Source: Sulfuritalea sp.
Lineage (GTDB): Bacteria; Pseudomonadota; Gammaproteobacteria; Burkholderiales; Rhodocyclaceae
DNA length: 64,000 nt
Assembly: GCA_030680805.1 (NCBI GenBank)
Contig: JAUXUK010000073.1
Coordinates: forward strand, 1-64,000
Direction: 5' to 3'
The position numbers were made by a program, and so were the translations under genes. The notes beneath the pieces were generated by a model, which saw only the letters and a program-made list of their open reading frames with translations, was not told the origin of the DNA and made no database searches. Below are positions 53,557-61,344 of the stretch, one piece after another. The number at the start of each line of letters is the position of its first letter. Position 1 is the stretch's first letter.

Positions 53557-53946
53557 TCAGTGTTTCAGCATGTTGAGAACGCCATCGCGGCCGCCGGCGA
53601 CGGAACGGGTAACCAGCGTTTCCATGTCCTTGTCGCGGTAGTTGAGTGCGCGCAGCAGCATCGGCAAGTTGACGCCGGCAATGCCTTCGACGTGCCCGGG
53701 TTCGAGCAGCTTCATGGCGAGATTGGAGGGCGTGGCACCATAAATGTCGGTCAGAATCAGCACGCCGCGCCCGGTATCGACCAGCTTCAGCATGTCGCGC
53801 GCCAGCGGCAGCGCGTCCAGCGGGTCATCCTGCGCCGCGACACCCAGCTGTGCGATCTGCAGGGGCCGCTTGTTGAGCACGTGGCAGGCGCACTGGATCA
53901 GCGCTTCGCCGTAGGTGCTGTGGGTGAGAAGGAATATGCCGATCAT
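53557..53946 (-). CDS. PTS system EIIA component, mannose/fructose family
   Basis: MIGIFLLTHSTYGEALIQCACHVLN..., VLILTDIYGATPSNLAMKLL. Confidence 0.93.
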   Translation of the reverse strand: MIGIFLLTHSTYGEALIQCACHVLNKRPLQIAQLGVAAQDDPLDALPLARDMLKLVDTGRGVLILTDIYGATPSNLAMKLLEPGHVEGIAGVNLPMLLRALNYRDKDMETLVTRSVAGGRDGVLNMLKH

Positions 53947-53955
53947 GGTTTTATT

Positions 53956-54144
53956 CTAACGGATCGCGATCCAGGCCAGAACGAGCGCGGCGGCCAGGAT
54001 CAGGAATATCGACAGCCGCCGCGCCCAGCGCTGCTTGTCCGCCTCGAGCGCGTTGTCGGCGTCGACGATGCGGCGGATGCGGCGCAGCGCGGCGAGGCCC
54101 ACGGTGCGGCGCACGGCACGCTGGAGCTTTTCATCCTCGCTCAT
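53956..54144 (-). CDS. Small single-TM protein of unknown function
   Basis: MSEDEKLQRAVRRTVGLAALRRIRRIVDADNALEADKQRWARRLSIFLILAAALVLAWIAIR. Confidence 0.6.
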   Translation of the reverse strand: MSEDEKLQRAVRRTVGLAALRRIRRIVDADNALEADKQRWARRLSIFLILAAALVLAWIAIR

Positions 54145-54145
54145 A

Positions 54146-54255
54146 AAGCGCTCACCCCCAGCCCCCGCTCCAGGAGCGGGGGTGACTACGGTTCGTGGCT
54201 TCGCCACTCCATAATTTTGGCTGCACCGTCCTTGGGGCGGCCCGGCGAACGGTGC
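54146..54255. repeat. Conserved-loop/variable-stem hairpin repeat downstream of apbE
   Basis: CCCCCGCTCCaGGAGCGGGGG, TGACTACGGTTC, GCACCGT-ccttggggcggcccggcga-ACGGTGC. Confidence 0.75.
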
Positions 54256-55308
54256 TCACTGCGCCACGTCCAGTTTCAGGTCGGGCACCTCGATCTTGAG
54301 GCGGGCCTGCATCGCCGGCGTCGCATTCGCCGTACCGTCAGCGCCGACTCTGAGCACCGCCTCGACGCGGAGTTTCTTCGCCATGGCGCGCCATTCGCGG
54401 CCGGCGATGAAGATCGGTTTGGACAGGGCGTCGGATTTCATGCCGGCGCCCGACCCCGGCGCGATCAGAGCCGTTACAGCCTGGGTGGCATCGGCAGGCA
54501 CTCCCGTGCGCGGATCGAGCAGATGGCAGTAGCGACGGCCCGCCACTTCGAAATAGCGGTGATAGTCGCCCGAAGTGCCGATCGCTTCGCCGTCACGCAA
54601 CTCCAGCGTGGCCAGCGGCGCGCCGCCGACGCCTTGCGGCCGCGGATGCTGGATGCCGATGCGCCAGGCAGCGCCACCCGCCTTGCCGTCGCGCGTGCCG
54701 AGCGCCATGACATTGCCGCCGATGTTGATCAGCGCGTTGGCCACGCCATCCTGCTTGAGGGAGGCGACGGCGCGGTCGAGCGCGACGCCTTTCAAATAGC
54801 CGCCGAAGTCGAGGGCAACGCTCTTGTTGCGGCTGCTGACGCGATTGCCGTCCACGCGCAGATCGGCGATCGAGGGATGCCGGGCCAGCAGCGCGTGCAC
54901 CGCCGCCGAATCGGGCAGGCGCGCCTGGATGTCGTCGGTGTGGAAACCCCAGAGTGCAATCAGCCGGCCGATGCCCGGATCGAACAGATGGTCGCCTGCG
55001 GCAGCCACGGCTTGCGCGTCGCGGATGTAGCCGGCGAACTCGGGCGTGACGTCCAGGCTGCGGCCTTCGGCAATGGCCTGATTCAGGGACGACAATTCGG
55101 AGGGCTGCCAGGCGTGGTATGTGCGATGCAGGCGGTCGAATTCCTGCAGCACCTTGCTTCCGGCGGCGCGGGCCTGCGCTTCCGGCACGCCGGCGATCAG
55201 CACCTCGACCCGCGTGCCGAACACATAGGATTCCTGCCGCCACGGCGCCGGCTGCCCGCAGGCGGCGAGCAGCCCGGCCACGACGAGCAGCGTTAAGAGT
55301 TGCCGCAC
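54256..55308 (-). CDS. apbE: FAD:protein FMN transferase (ApbE)
   Basis: Lipobox VVAGLLAACG; LDFGGYLKGVALDRAVASLKQDGVANALINIGGNVMALG; likely GTG start. Confidence 0.9.
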   Translation of the reverse strand: MRQLLTLLVVAGLLAACGQPAPWRQESYVFGTRVEVLIAGVPEAQARAAGSKVLQEFDRLHRTYHAWQPSELSSLNQAIAEGRSLDVTPEFAGYIRDAQAVAAAGDHLFDPGIGRLIALWGFHTDDIQARLPDSAAVHALLARHPSIADLRVDGNRVSSRNKSVALDFGGYLKGVALDRAVASLKQDGVANALINIGGNVMALGTRDGKAGGAAWRIGIQHPRPQGVGGAPLATLELRDGEAIGTSGDYHRYFEVAGRRYCHLLDPRTGVPADATQAVTALIAPGSGAGMKSDALSKPIFIAGREWRAMAKKLRVEAVLRVGADGTANATPAMQARLKIEVPDLKLDVAQ

Positions 55309-56240
55309 TCCCGTTCCAGCGCGTCGATCAGCGTGGCCGCGACGTCGAACCGCGTCTGCTGCGCGATCTCGACGAAACAGGTGGGGCTGGTGACGTTGAT
55401 CTCGGTGAGGCAGTCGCCGATCACGTCGAGGCCGACGATCAGCAGGCCGCGGGCCCAGAGCGTCGGCGCCAGCGCCTCGGCGATTTCGCGGTCGCGGCCG
55501 AGCAGCGGGCGCGCCACGCCCTTGCCGCCGGCGGCGAGGTTGCCGCGCGATTCGCCGGGCTTGGGAATGCGCGCCAGGCAGTAGGGCACGGGTTCGCCGG
55601 CGATCAGCAGGATGCGCTTGTCGCCGTGGGTGATGGCCGGCAGGTAGCGCTGCGCCATGATGCTGCGCGCGCCGAAAGCGGTCAGAGTTTCGACGATGAC
55701 GTTGCGGTTGGGGTCGTCCTTCAGGACGCGGAAGATGCTGCTGCCGCCCATGCCGTCGAGCGGCTTGAGGATGACGTCGCCGAGCTCGTCGATGAAGGCG
55801 TGAATGTCGTCCGGATCGCGGGCGATCAACGTGGTCGGCGTGAATTGCGGGAACTCGGTGATGGCGACTTTTTCGGAATGGTCGCGAATCGAGCGCGGCT
55901 TGTTCCAGATGCGCGCGCCTTCGGCCTCGGCACGTTCCAGCAGCCAGGTGGCGGCGACGTATTCGAAATCGAAGGGCGGGTCCTGGCGCATCAATACGGC
56001 ATCGTAAGCGGTGAGCGGCAGCACGGCTTCTTCGGCGACGACATACCACGCCGTATCGCCAGCGCCGACTTTTAGTTTCTGTGCGCGCGCGGCGACGCGG
56101 GCATCGCGCCATGTCAGCGCGCTGCGCTGGATGGCCCAGACGTCGTGGCCACGCTTCGCCGCCGCGCGCATCATGGCCACGCTCGAGTCCTTGTGGGCCT
56201 TGAGACCTTCCAGCGGGTCGAGGATAAATGCGAATTTCAT
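55293..56240 (-). CDS. gshB: Glutathione synthetase
   Basis: MKFAFILDPLEGLKAHKDSSVAMMRAAAKRGHDVW, VILKPLDGMGGSSIFRV, ARIPKPGESRGNLAAGGKG, GLDVIGDCLTEINVTSPTC. Confidence 0.97.
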   Translation of the reverse strand: MKFAFILDPLEGLKAHKDSSVAMMRAAAKRGHDVWAIQRSALTWRDARVAARAQKLKVGAGDTAWYVVAEEAVLPLTAYDAVLMRQDPPFDFEYVAATWLLERAEAEGARIWNKPRSIRDHSEKVAITEFPQFTPTTLIARDPDDIHAFIDELGDVILKPLDGMGGSSIFRVLKDDPNRNVIVETLTAFGARSIMAQRYLPAITHGDKRILLIAGEPVPYCLARIPKPGESRGNLAAGGKGVARPLLGRDREIAEALAPTLWARGLLIVGLDVIGDCLTEINVTSPTCFVEIAQQTRFDVAATLIDALERECGNS

Positions 56241-56250
56241 GTTGGGGAAA

Positions 56251-56353
56251 ACCTTACCGCAGAGGCGCAGAGGCGCAGAGAAAATCGACGCAGAGAACAC
56301 CTGTTTTTCTCTGCGTTCCCTCTGCGCCTCTGCGCCTCTGCGCCTCTGCGGTG
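56251..56353. repeat. CGCAGAGG-type long inverted repeat, copy 3
   Basis: TACCGCAGAGGCGCAGAGGCGCAGAG ... CTCTGCGTTCCCTCTGCGCCTCTGCGCCTCTGCGCCTCTGCGGT. Confidence 0.85.
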
Positions 56354-56379
56354 AAAGCCTTTGTCTTTAACATGACGGC

Positions 56380-57669
56380 TTACTCCAACGGCGCCGCGCG
56401 CTCGAGCTCGAGCGCGGCGGCCAGCATGGCCAGCCGCGCCACCACACCGTAGGCATAGAAGCGGTTGGGCGGCGCGTCGGGGCCGAGCTGGGCGTCGGGC
56501 AGCGTGCAGCCGGTATCGAAGGCCAGCGGCTTGAAGGTCATGCCCGGGGCGTTGAGGTTCTCGTTGATGGCGCGCCCCGTATTGACGCGGTAGAAGCCGC
56601 CGACCACGTAGCGGTCGATCATGTACACCACCGGCTCGGCGGTGCCTTCGTCGACCCGTTCGAAGGTAGTCACGCCTTCCTGGTTGATGACTTCGGTGAC
56701 CGCCATGCCTTCCTTGACCACCGCCATCTTGTTGCGCTGCTTGCGGTTGAGGTTCCTGACTTCGCTGGCGTCCTTCACCGTCATGATGCCCATGCCGTAG
56801 GTGCCGGCGTCGGCCTTGACGATGACGAAGGGCTCCGCCTCGATGCCGTATTCCTTATACTTGGCGCGCATGCGGTAGAGCAGCGTGTCGATGTTGGCGG
56901 CGAGGCATTCCTCGCCGGCGCGCTCGTGGAAATTCACCTTGCCGCAGACCTCGAATTCCGGATTGATCAGCCAGGGGTCGATGTCCAGTTCCTTGGCGAA
57001 GCTGATCGCCACATCCTGGTAAGCGGCGAAATGCAACGACTTGCGGCGCACGTGCCAGCCGGCCCATAGCGGAGGGATCAGAAACTGCTCGTTGATGTTG
57101 GCGAGCAGTTCCGGCACGCCGCCCGACAGGTCGTTGTTGAGCAGCACGGCGCAAGGGTCGAAGCCTTCCAGGCCGAGGCGGCGGCCATCGGTGCCGATGC
57201 GCTTCAAGGGTTCCAGCACCAACTTTTGCCCGTCGGGCAGGTCAAGCGTGGTGGCTTCGGTGATCTCCGGCAGCAGGCTGCCGATGCGCACGTTGAGGCC
57301 GGTGTGGTGGAGGATCGTCGCCAGGCGCGCCACGTTCATCAGGTAGAACTGGTTGCGCGTGTGGTTCTCCGGCACCAGCAGCAGGTTGCGGGCCTCGGGG
57401 CAGATCTTCTCGATGGCCGACATCGCCGCCTGCACGCACAAGGGCAGGAAGGCGGGGTTCAGGTTGTTGAAGCCACCGGGGAACAGGTTGGTATCGACCG
57501 GGGCCAGCTTGAAGCCGGCATTGCGCAGATCGACCGAGCTGTAGAAGGGCGGCGTGTGCTCCAGCCATTGCGTGCGCAGCCAGCGCTCGACGGTGGTGTC
57601 GTTGTCGAGGATGCGCCGCTCGAGTTCGAGCAGCGGGCCGGTGAGGGCGGTAGTGAGGTGTGGAACCAT
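56380..57669 (-). CDS. gshA: Glutamate-cysteine ligase (betaproteobacterial-type)
   Basis: Adjacent to gshB; SVDLRNAGFKLAPVDTNLFPGGFNNL, VIVKADAGTYGMGIMTVKDASEV. Confidence 0.92.
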   Translation of the reverse strand: MVPHLTTALTGPLLELERRILDNDTTVERWLRTQWLEHTPPFYSSVDLRNAGFKLAPVDTNLFPGGFNNLNPAFLPLCVQAAMSAIEKICPEARNLLLVPENHTRNQFYLMNVARLATILHHTGLNVRIGSLLPEITEATTLDLPDGQKLVLEPLKRIGTDGRRLGLEGFDPCAVLLNNDLSGGVPELLANINEQFLIPPLWAGWHVRRKSLHFAAYQDVAISFAKELDIDPWLINPEFEVCGKVNFHERAGEECLAANIDTLLYRMRAKYKEYGIEAEPFVIVKADAGTYGMGIMTVKDASEVRNLNRKQRNKMAVVKEGMAVTEVINQEGVTTFERVDEGTAEPVVYMIDRYVVGGFYRVNTGRAINENLNAPGMTFKPLAFDTGCTLPDAQLGPDAPPNRFYAYGVVARLAMLAAALELERAAPLE

Positions 57670-57678
57670 GGCTTAAGC

Positions 57679-58890
57679 TTACACCAGACCTTTGACCGCA
57701 AATTCGGCAAACCCTTCCGGCAGCAGGGCTTGCTCGAGGCTGCGCTGCGAGAACAGGAAGCGGCCGTCGCAGACGAAGCCGAGCTCGTGCCAGTCCACCT
57801 CGTTGAGCATCGCGGTGAGACGTTCGAGGTCGGCCGTCTTGAGCTTCGTGCGATGCGGGAACAGCGCCAGCACTGCGCCGTCGTAGTTGTTGCAGGGATG
57901 CAGAAAGAAGGGCGCGGAGTTGCGCGTGCGGCCGTTGACGTAGATGCGCGGATCGGTGGACAGGTGATGATGGCGGCCCCACTTCCACCAGTTGGATTCG
58001 TCGAAGCGGGTGACGCGGCGCGCCAGCAGGCGCTCCTTGAACTGTTCCAGATACGGCAACGGGCCTTCGCGATCGAGATAGACCATGCGTCGCGTGGCGC
58101 CGGTCTGCGCGGTCTTGGAACAGACGAAATCCGCGTTGGCGAATTCCTCGTTGCTGAAGATGTCGTCGGCGCCGGACACCGCGCCGACCTTGACCGCAAA
58201 CACGCTGGCCAGCGGCAGGCTGTAGATGCCGCGGGTAAACATCAACTGGCCGCCGGAGAGCGCCATGCGTCGCCCGTCGTGCAGGCGATGGCTGGCATTG
58301 CCCTTTTCGAAGCGCCAGATGGCGCAGTTGGGCGCGGCGCCGGCGAAGATTTTTGCGTCGCCGAGATCCTCGAAATCGGTGATGGTGCCCTGGTCGCAGA
58401 GCCAGGTGTTGAGCCGGCCGGCACCGGTGGCCTTGAGGAAATCGCGCGGCGTGATGAGGATCAGTTCGCCTCCGGGAACGAGATGGCGCACGCACTTCTC
58501 GATGAAATGCAGGTAGAGGTTGGCATGGCCGTCGAGCAGGCTGGATCCGAGGCGCAGCGCGGTTTCCGGCAGGATGTCGCGCGCCTTGACGTAGGGCGGA
58601 TTGCCGATGATGGTGGCAAACTTTTCGCTCTCGGGATAGGCGAAGAAATCGATGTTGAGCGCGCCGGCCGGGCAGTGGGCGGCGTCGAGTTCGATCGCCA
58701 CGCAGCCGTAGATCCGTGCCGAAAATGCACCGTCGCCGCAGGCCGGGTCGAGTATCCGGCCACGGTTGTGCCGCAATGCGAGCATGCGGTCGACAATGGC
58801 CGGTGGCGTGAACACCTGCCCGTAGCGGGCGATGTCGCGCGGAGCAGATTCAAAAGTCGGCGCTGGCGATGCGGCGACAACACCGTTCAT
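57679..58890 (-). CDS. Class I SAM-dependent N6-adenine-type DNA methyltransferase (Eco57I/TaqI-like), no adjacent nuclease
   Basis: YGQVFTPPAIVDRMLALRHNRGRILDPACGDGAFS, ATIIGNPPYVKARDI (NPPY), GRFLFSQRSLEQALL; true start MNGVVAASPAPTFES. Confidence 0.83.
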   Translation of the reverse strand: MNGVVAASPAPTFESAPRDIARYGQVFTPPAIVDRMLALRHNRGRILDPACGDGAFSARIYGCVAIELDAAHCPAGALNIDFFAYPESEKFATIIGNPPYVKARDILPETALRLGSSLLDGHANLYLHFIEKCVRHLVPGGELILITPRDFLKATGAGRLNTWLCDQGTITDFEDLGDAKIFAGAAPNCAIWRFEKGNASHRLHDGRRMALSGGQLMFTRGIYSLPLASVFAVKVGAVSGADDIFSNEEFANADFVCSKTAQTGATRRMVYLDREGPLPYLEQFKERLLARRVTRFDESNWWKWGRHHHLSTDPRIYVNGRTRNSAPFFLHPCNNYDGAVLALFPHRTKLKTADLERLTAMLNEVDWHELGFVCDGRFLFSQRSLEQALLPEGFAEFAVKGLV

Positions 58891-60131
58891 GCCGGCTTCT
58901 TGCCCGCCTTGGCTTTCGCGGCCGCCGCATGCTGTGCGGCGTAGGCGTGGTGCGCGGCGGCTTCGGCCTGGCCGACTTCGACCGCGCAACCCATGTCGGA
59001 CAGGACCGAACCCAGCGCCGACAGCGAAAGCATGACGTTCTCGGCCTTGCAGGAATAGCCCATCAGGCCGAAGCGCCAGATCTTGCCGGCCAGGGGACCC
59101 AGGCCGGCACCGATTTCGAGGTTGAACTCGGCCAGCAGGCGCTTGCGCACTTCGGCTTCGGCAACACCCTCGGGCACATGCACGGCGTTCATCTGCGGCA
59201 GGCGCGCGCCTTCCTTCACCACGAACTTGAGGCCCATGGCTTCGAGGCCGGCCTTGATCGCCAGGTGGTGGCGCTGGTGCCGCGCCCAGGCGTGTTCGAG
59301 GCCTTCTTCGCGCAGCAGCAGCAGGGCTTCGTGCAGGGCGTAGAGGCTGTTGCCCGGCGCGGTGTGATGGTAGGTGCGTTGCGTCTCGCCCCAGTAGGCC
59401 ATCACCAGGTTGAGGTCCATGAACCAGCTCTGCACCTTGCTCTTGCGCGCCTTGACGCGGGCGATGGCGGCCTCCGAAAACGACACGGGCGATAAACCCG
59501 GCGTGCAGGAAAGGCACTTCTGGCTGGCGGAATAGATGGCGTCGGCACCCCATTCGTCGGTCAGCACCGGCGTGCCGCCGAGCGAGGTGACGGCATCGAC
59601 GATGGTCAGCGCGCCGACCTGCTTCGCCAGCGCGATAAGCGTCTTGGCATCCGACTGCGCGCCGGTGGAGGTTTCGGCGTGGACGAAGGCGACGATTTTC
59701 GTGTCCGGGTTGGCTTTCAGCGCGTCGGCCAGCTTCTGCGGATCGACCGGTTCGCCCCAGGCGTCCTCCACCACGACACAAATGCCGCCGGCGCGTTCGA
59801 CGTTCTCGATCATGCGCCCGCCGAACACCCCGTTGCGGCAGACGATGACCTTGTCGCCGCGCTCGACCAGATTGACGAAGCAGGTCTCCATGCCCACCGA
59901 ACCGGGGCCGGAGACCGGGAAGGTCAGCGGGTTCTTCGTCTGATAGGTGTAGCGCAGCAGTTCCTTCAGCTCTTCCATCATGCCGACGAAAATCGGGTCG
60001 AGGTAGCCGATCACCGGCTGGCCCAGCGCGGCGATGGTGCGCGGATGCATTTCCGACGGACCGGGGCCCATCAGGGTGCGCAGCGGCGGATGGAAGGAAG
60101 CAATCTTTTTCGGCGAGGGCAGGAGTGTCAT
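58887..60131 (-). CDS. Alanine-glyoxylate / serine-pyruvate aminotransferase family protein
   Basis: LMGPGPSEMHPRTIAALGQPVIGYLDPIFVGMMEELKELLRYTYQT, DAVTSLGGTPVLTDEWGADAIYSASQKCLSCTPGLSPV. Confidence 0.92.
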   Translation of the reverse strand: MTLLPSPKKIASFHPPLRTLMGPGPSEMHPRTIAALGQPVIGYLDPIFVGMMEELKELLRYTYQTKNPLTFPVSGPGSVGMETCFVNLVERGDKVIVCRNGVFGGRMIENVERAGGICVVVEDAWGEPVDPQKLADALKANPDTKIVAFVHAETSTGAQSDAKTLIALAKQVGALTIVDAVTSLGGTPVLTDEWGADAIYSASQKCLSCTPGLSPVSFSEAAIARVKARKSKVQSWFMDLNLVMAYWGETQRTYHHTAPGNSLYALHEALLLLREEGLEHAWARHQRHHLAIKAGLEAMGLKFVVKEGARLPQMNAVHVPEGVAEAEVRKRLLAEFNLEIGAGLGPLAGKIWRFGLMGYSCKAENVMLSLSALGSVLSDMGCAVEVGQAEAAAHHAYAAQHAAAAKAKAGKKPA

Positions 60132-60164
60132 TTTCAGGGATCGGATATCAGTGATCAGGTATCA

Positions 60165-60191
60165 GAAAAAATCCCGGCGCTCGGCCGGGAT
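60165..60191 (-). terminator. Rho-independent terminator downstream of the DUF2782-type gene
   Basis: Minus strand ATCCCGGC cgagc GCCGGGAT TTTTTC. Confidence 0.85.
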
Positions 60192-60212
60192 CGTCGGTCG
60201 CGCGGCGGAAAT

Positions 60213-60545
60213 TCAGAAGGTACCGATCACCCACATCGGCACGCGCAGGCCGGAGTCACGCACATCCTGGCGGCTCCAGATGCCGTTTCCGGCGTTGTCG
60301 ATCAGGTAGTAGGGCACGCCATGCGGCGGCGTCACCTTCATCATGTAGAGCTTGCCGCTCATGCGGAATTCCTCGACCTTGTCTTCGCCGCGCTTGATGA
60401 TGGTGACCTGCGGCTCCAGCGCTTCGTTCAAGGCGCCGGCCGGCGGCGGTGGCGGCTCGGGAATGGGTTCCAGCTTGGGCGGCCGGGTCTGGGCGGCGAC
60501 ATTCAGTGCCACGGCGGAAAGCAGTACGACAATCAGGCGGCGCAT
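60213..60545 (-). CDS. DUF2782-family exported protein
   Basis: Signal peptide; PKLEPIPEPPPPPAGALNEALEPQVTIIKRGEDKVEEFRMSGKLYMMKVTPPHGVPYYLID; directly after polA in many betaproteobacteria. Confidence 0.78.
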   Translation of the reverse strand: MRRLIVVLLSAVALNVAAQTRPPKLEPIPEPPPPPAGALNEALEPQVTIIKRGEDKVEEFRMSGKLYMMKVTPPHGVPYYLIDNAGNGIWSRQDVRDSGLRVPMWVIGTF

Positions 60546-60576
60546 GGGGTGTCCTTCAAGAATTCCGGTCAGTTTA

Positions 60577-61329
60577 TCAAAGGTTCAGCAGCAATTCGTG
60601 CTCTTCCGGCAGGGGACCGAAGCCACGCGCCTCGTAGTGGTCGAAGATCGCCGCCACCACGGCCTCCGGTTCGTCGATGACCTGCAGCAAATCAACGTCT
60701 TCCGGATTGATCATGTTCTCGGCCACCAGCCGCTCGCGGAACCAGTCGAGCAGGCCGGCCCAGAACTCGGAACCGACCAGGATCAGCGGGATGCGCGGCG
60801 TCTTGCCGGTCTGGATCAGGGTCAGGGCTTCGAGCAGTTCGTCGAGCGTGCCGAAGCCGCCGGGCATGACGACATAGGCCGCCGCCACCTTGACGAACAT
60901 GTACTTGCGGGCGAAGAAGTGGCGGAAGCTCTGCGAGATGTCCTGATAGTGATTCATCTTCTGCTCATGCGGCAACTGGATATTGAGCCCGATCGACATG
61001 CTCTTGCCTTCGAAGGCGCCCTTGTTGGCCGCCTCCATGACGCCGGGACCACCACCGGAGACCACCGAGAAGCCGGCGTCCGACAACAGCCGCGCAATTT
61101 TTTCGGTGAGTTGATAGTTGCTCGAATCCCGCCCAATGCGTGCGCTGCCGAAGATCGACACCGCGGGGCGCACCGCCGCCAGCCGTTCAGTCGCCTCGAC
61201 GAACTCTGCCATAATGCCGAACACCCGCCAGGCTTCGCGCGCGCTGGTAGCGGTCTGCCGCGCAGGGGCAGGATCAAGGCCCGTCGCTCCCTTCGCCATG
61301 CTCTTGGGTAGTTTTTCTTTCTCGTTCAT
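60577..61329 (-). CDS. LOG-family (TIGR00730) nucleotide-processing protein
   Basis: VSGGGPGVMEAANKGAFEGKSMSIGLNIQLPHEQ, YVVMPGGFGTLDELLEALTLIQTGK. Confidence 0.93.
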   Translation of the reverse strand: MNEKEKLPKSMAKGATGLDPAPARQTATSAREAWRVFGIMAEFVEATERLAAVRPAVSIFGSARIGRDSSNYQLTEKIARLLSDAGFSVVSGGGPGVMEAANKGAFEGKSMSIGLNIQLPHEQKMNHYQDISQSFRHFFARKYMFVKVAAAYVVMPGGFGTLDELLEALTLIQTGKTPRIPLILVGSEFWAGLLDWFRERLVAENMINPEDVDLLQVIDEPEAVVAAIFDHYEARGFGPLPEEHELLLNL

Positions 61330-61344
61330 TTCGCTACCTCCCTC

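Noticed and set aside
54256-56112. 618-aa ORF covering apbE plus upstream Arg-rich segment
   Set aside because: Upstream part is an out-of-frame reading of gshB; apbE most likely starts at the GTG at 55308.
57679-59781. 700-aa ORF covering the methyltransferase plus upstream segment
   Set aside because: Upstream part is an out-of-frame reading of the aminotransferase; true start at 58890.
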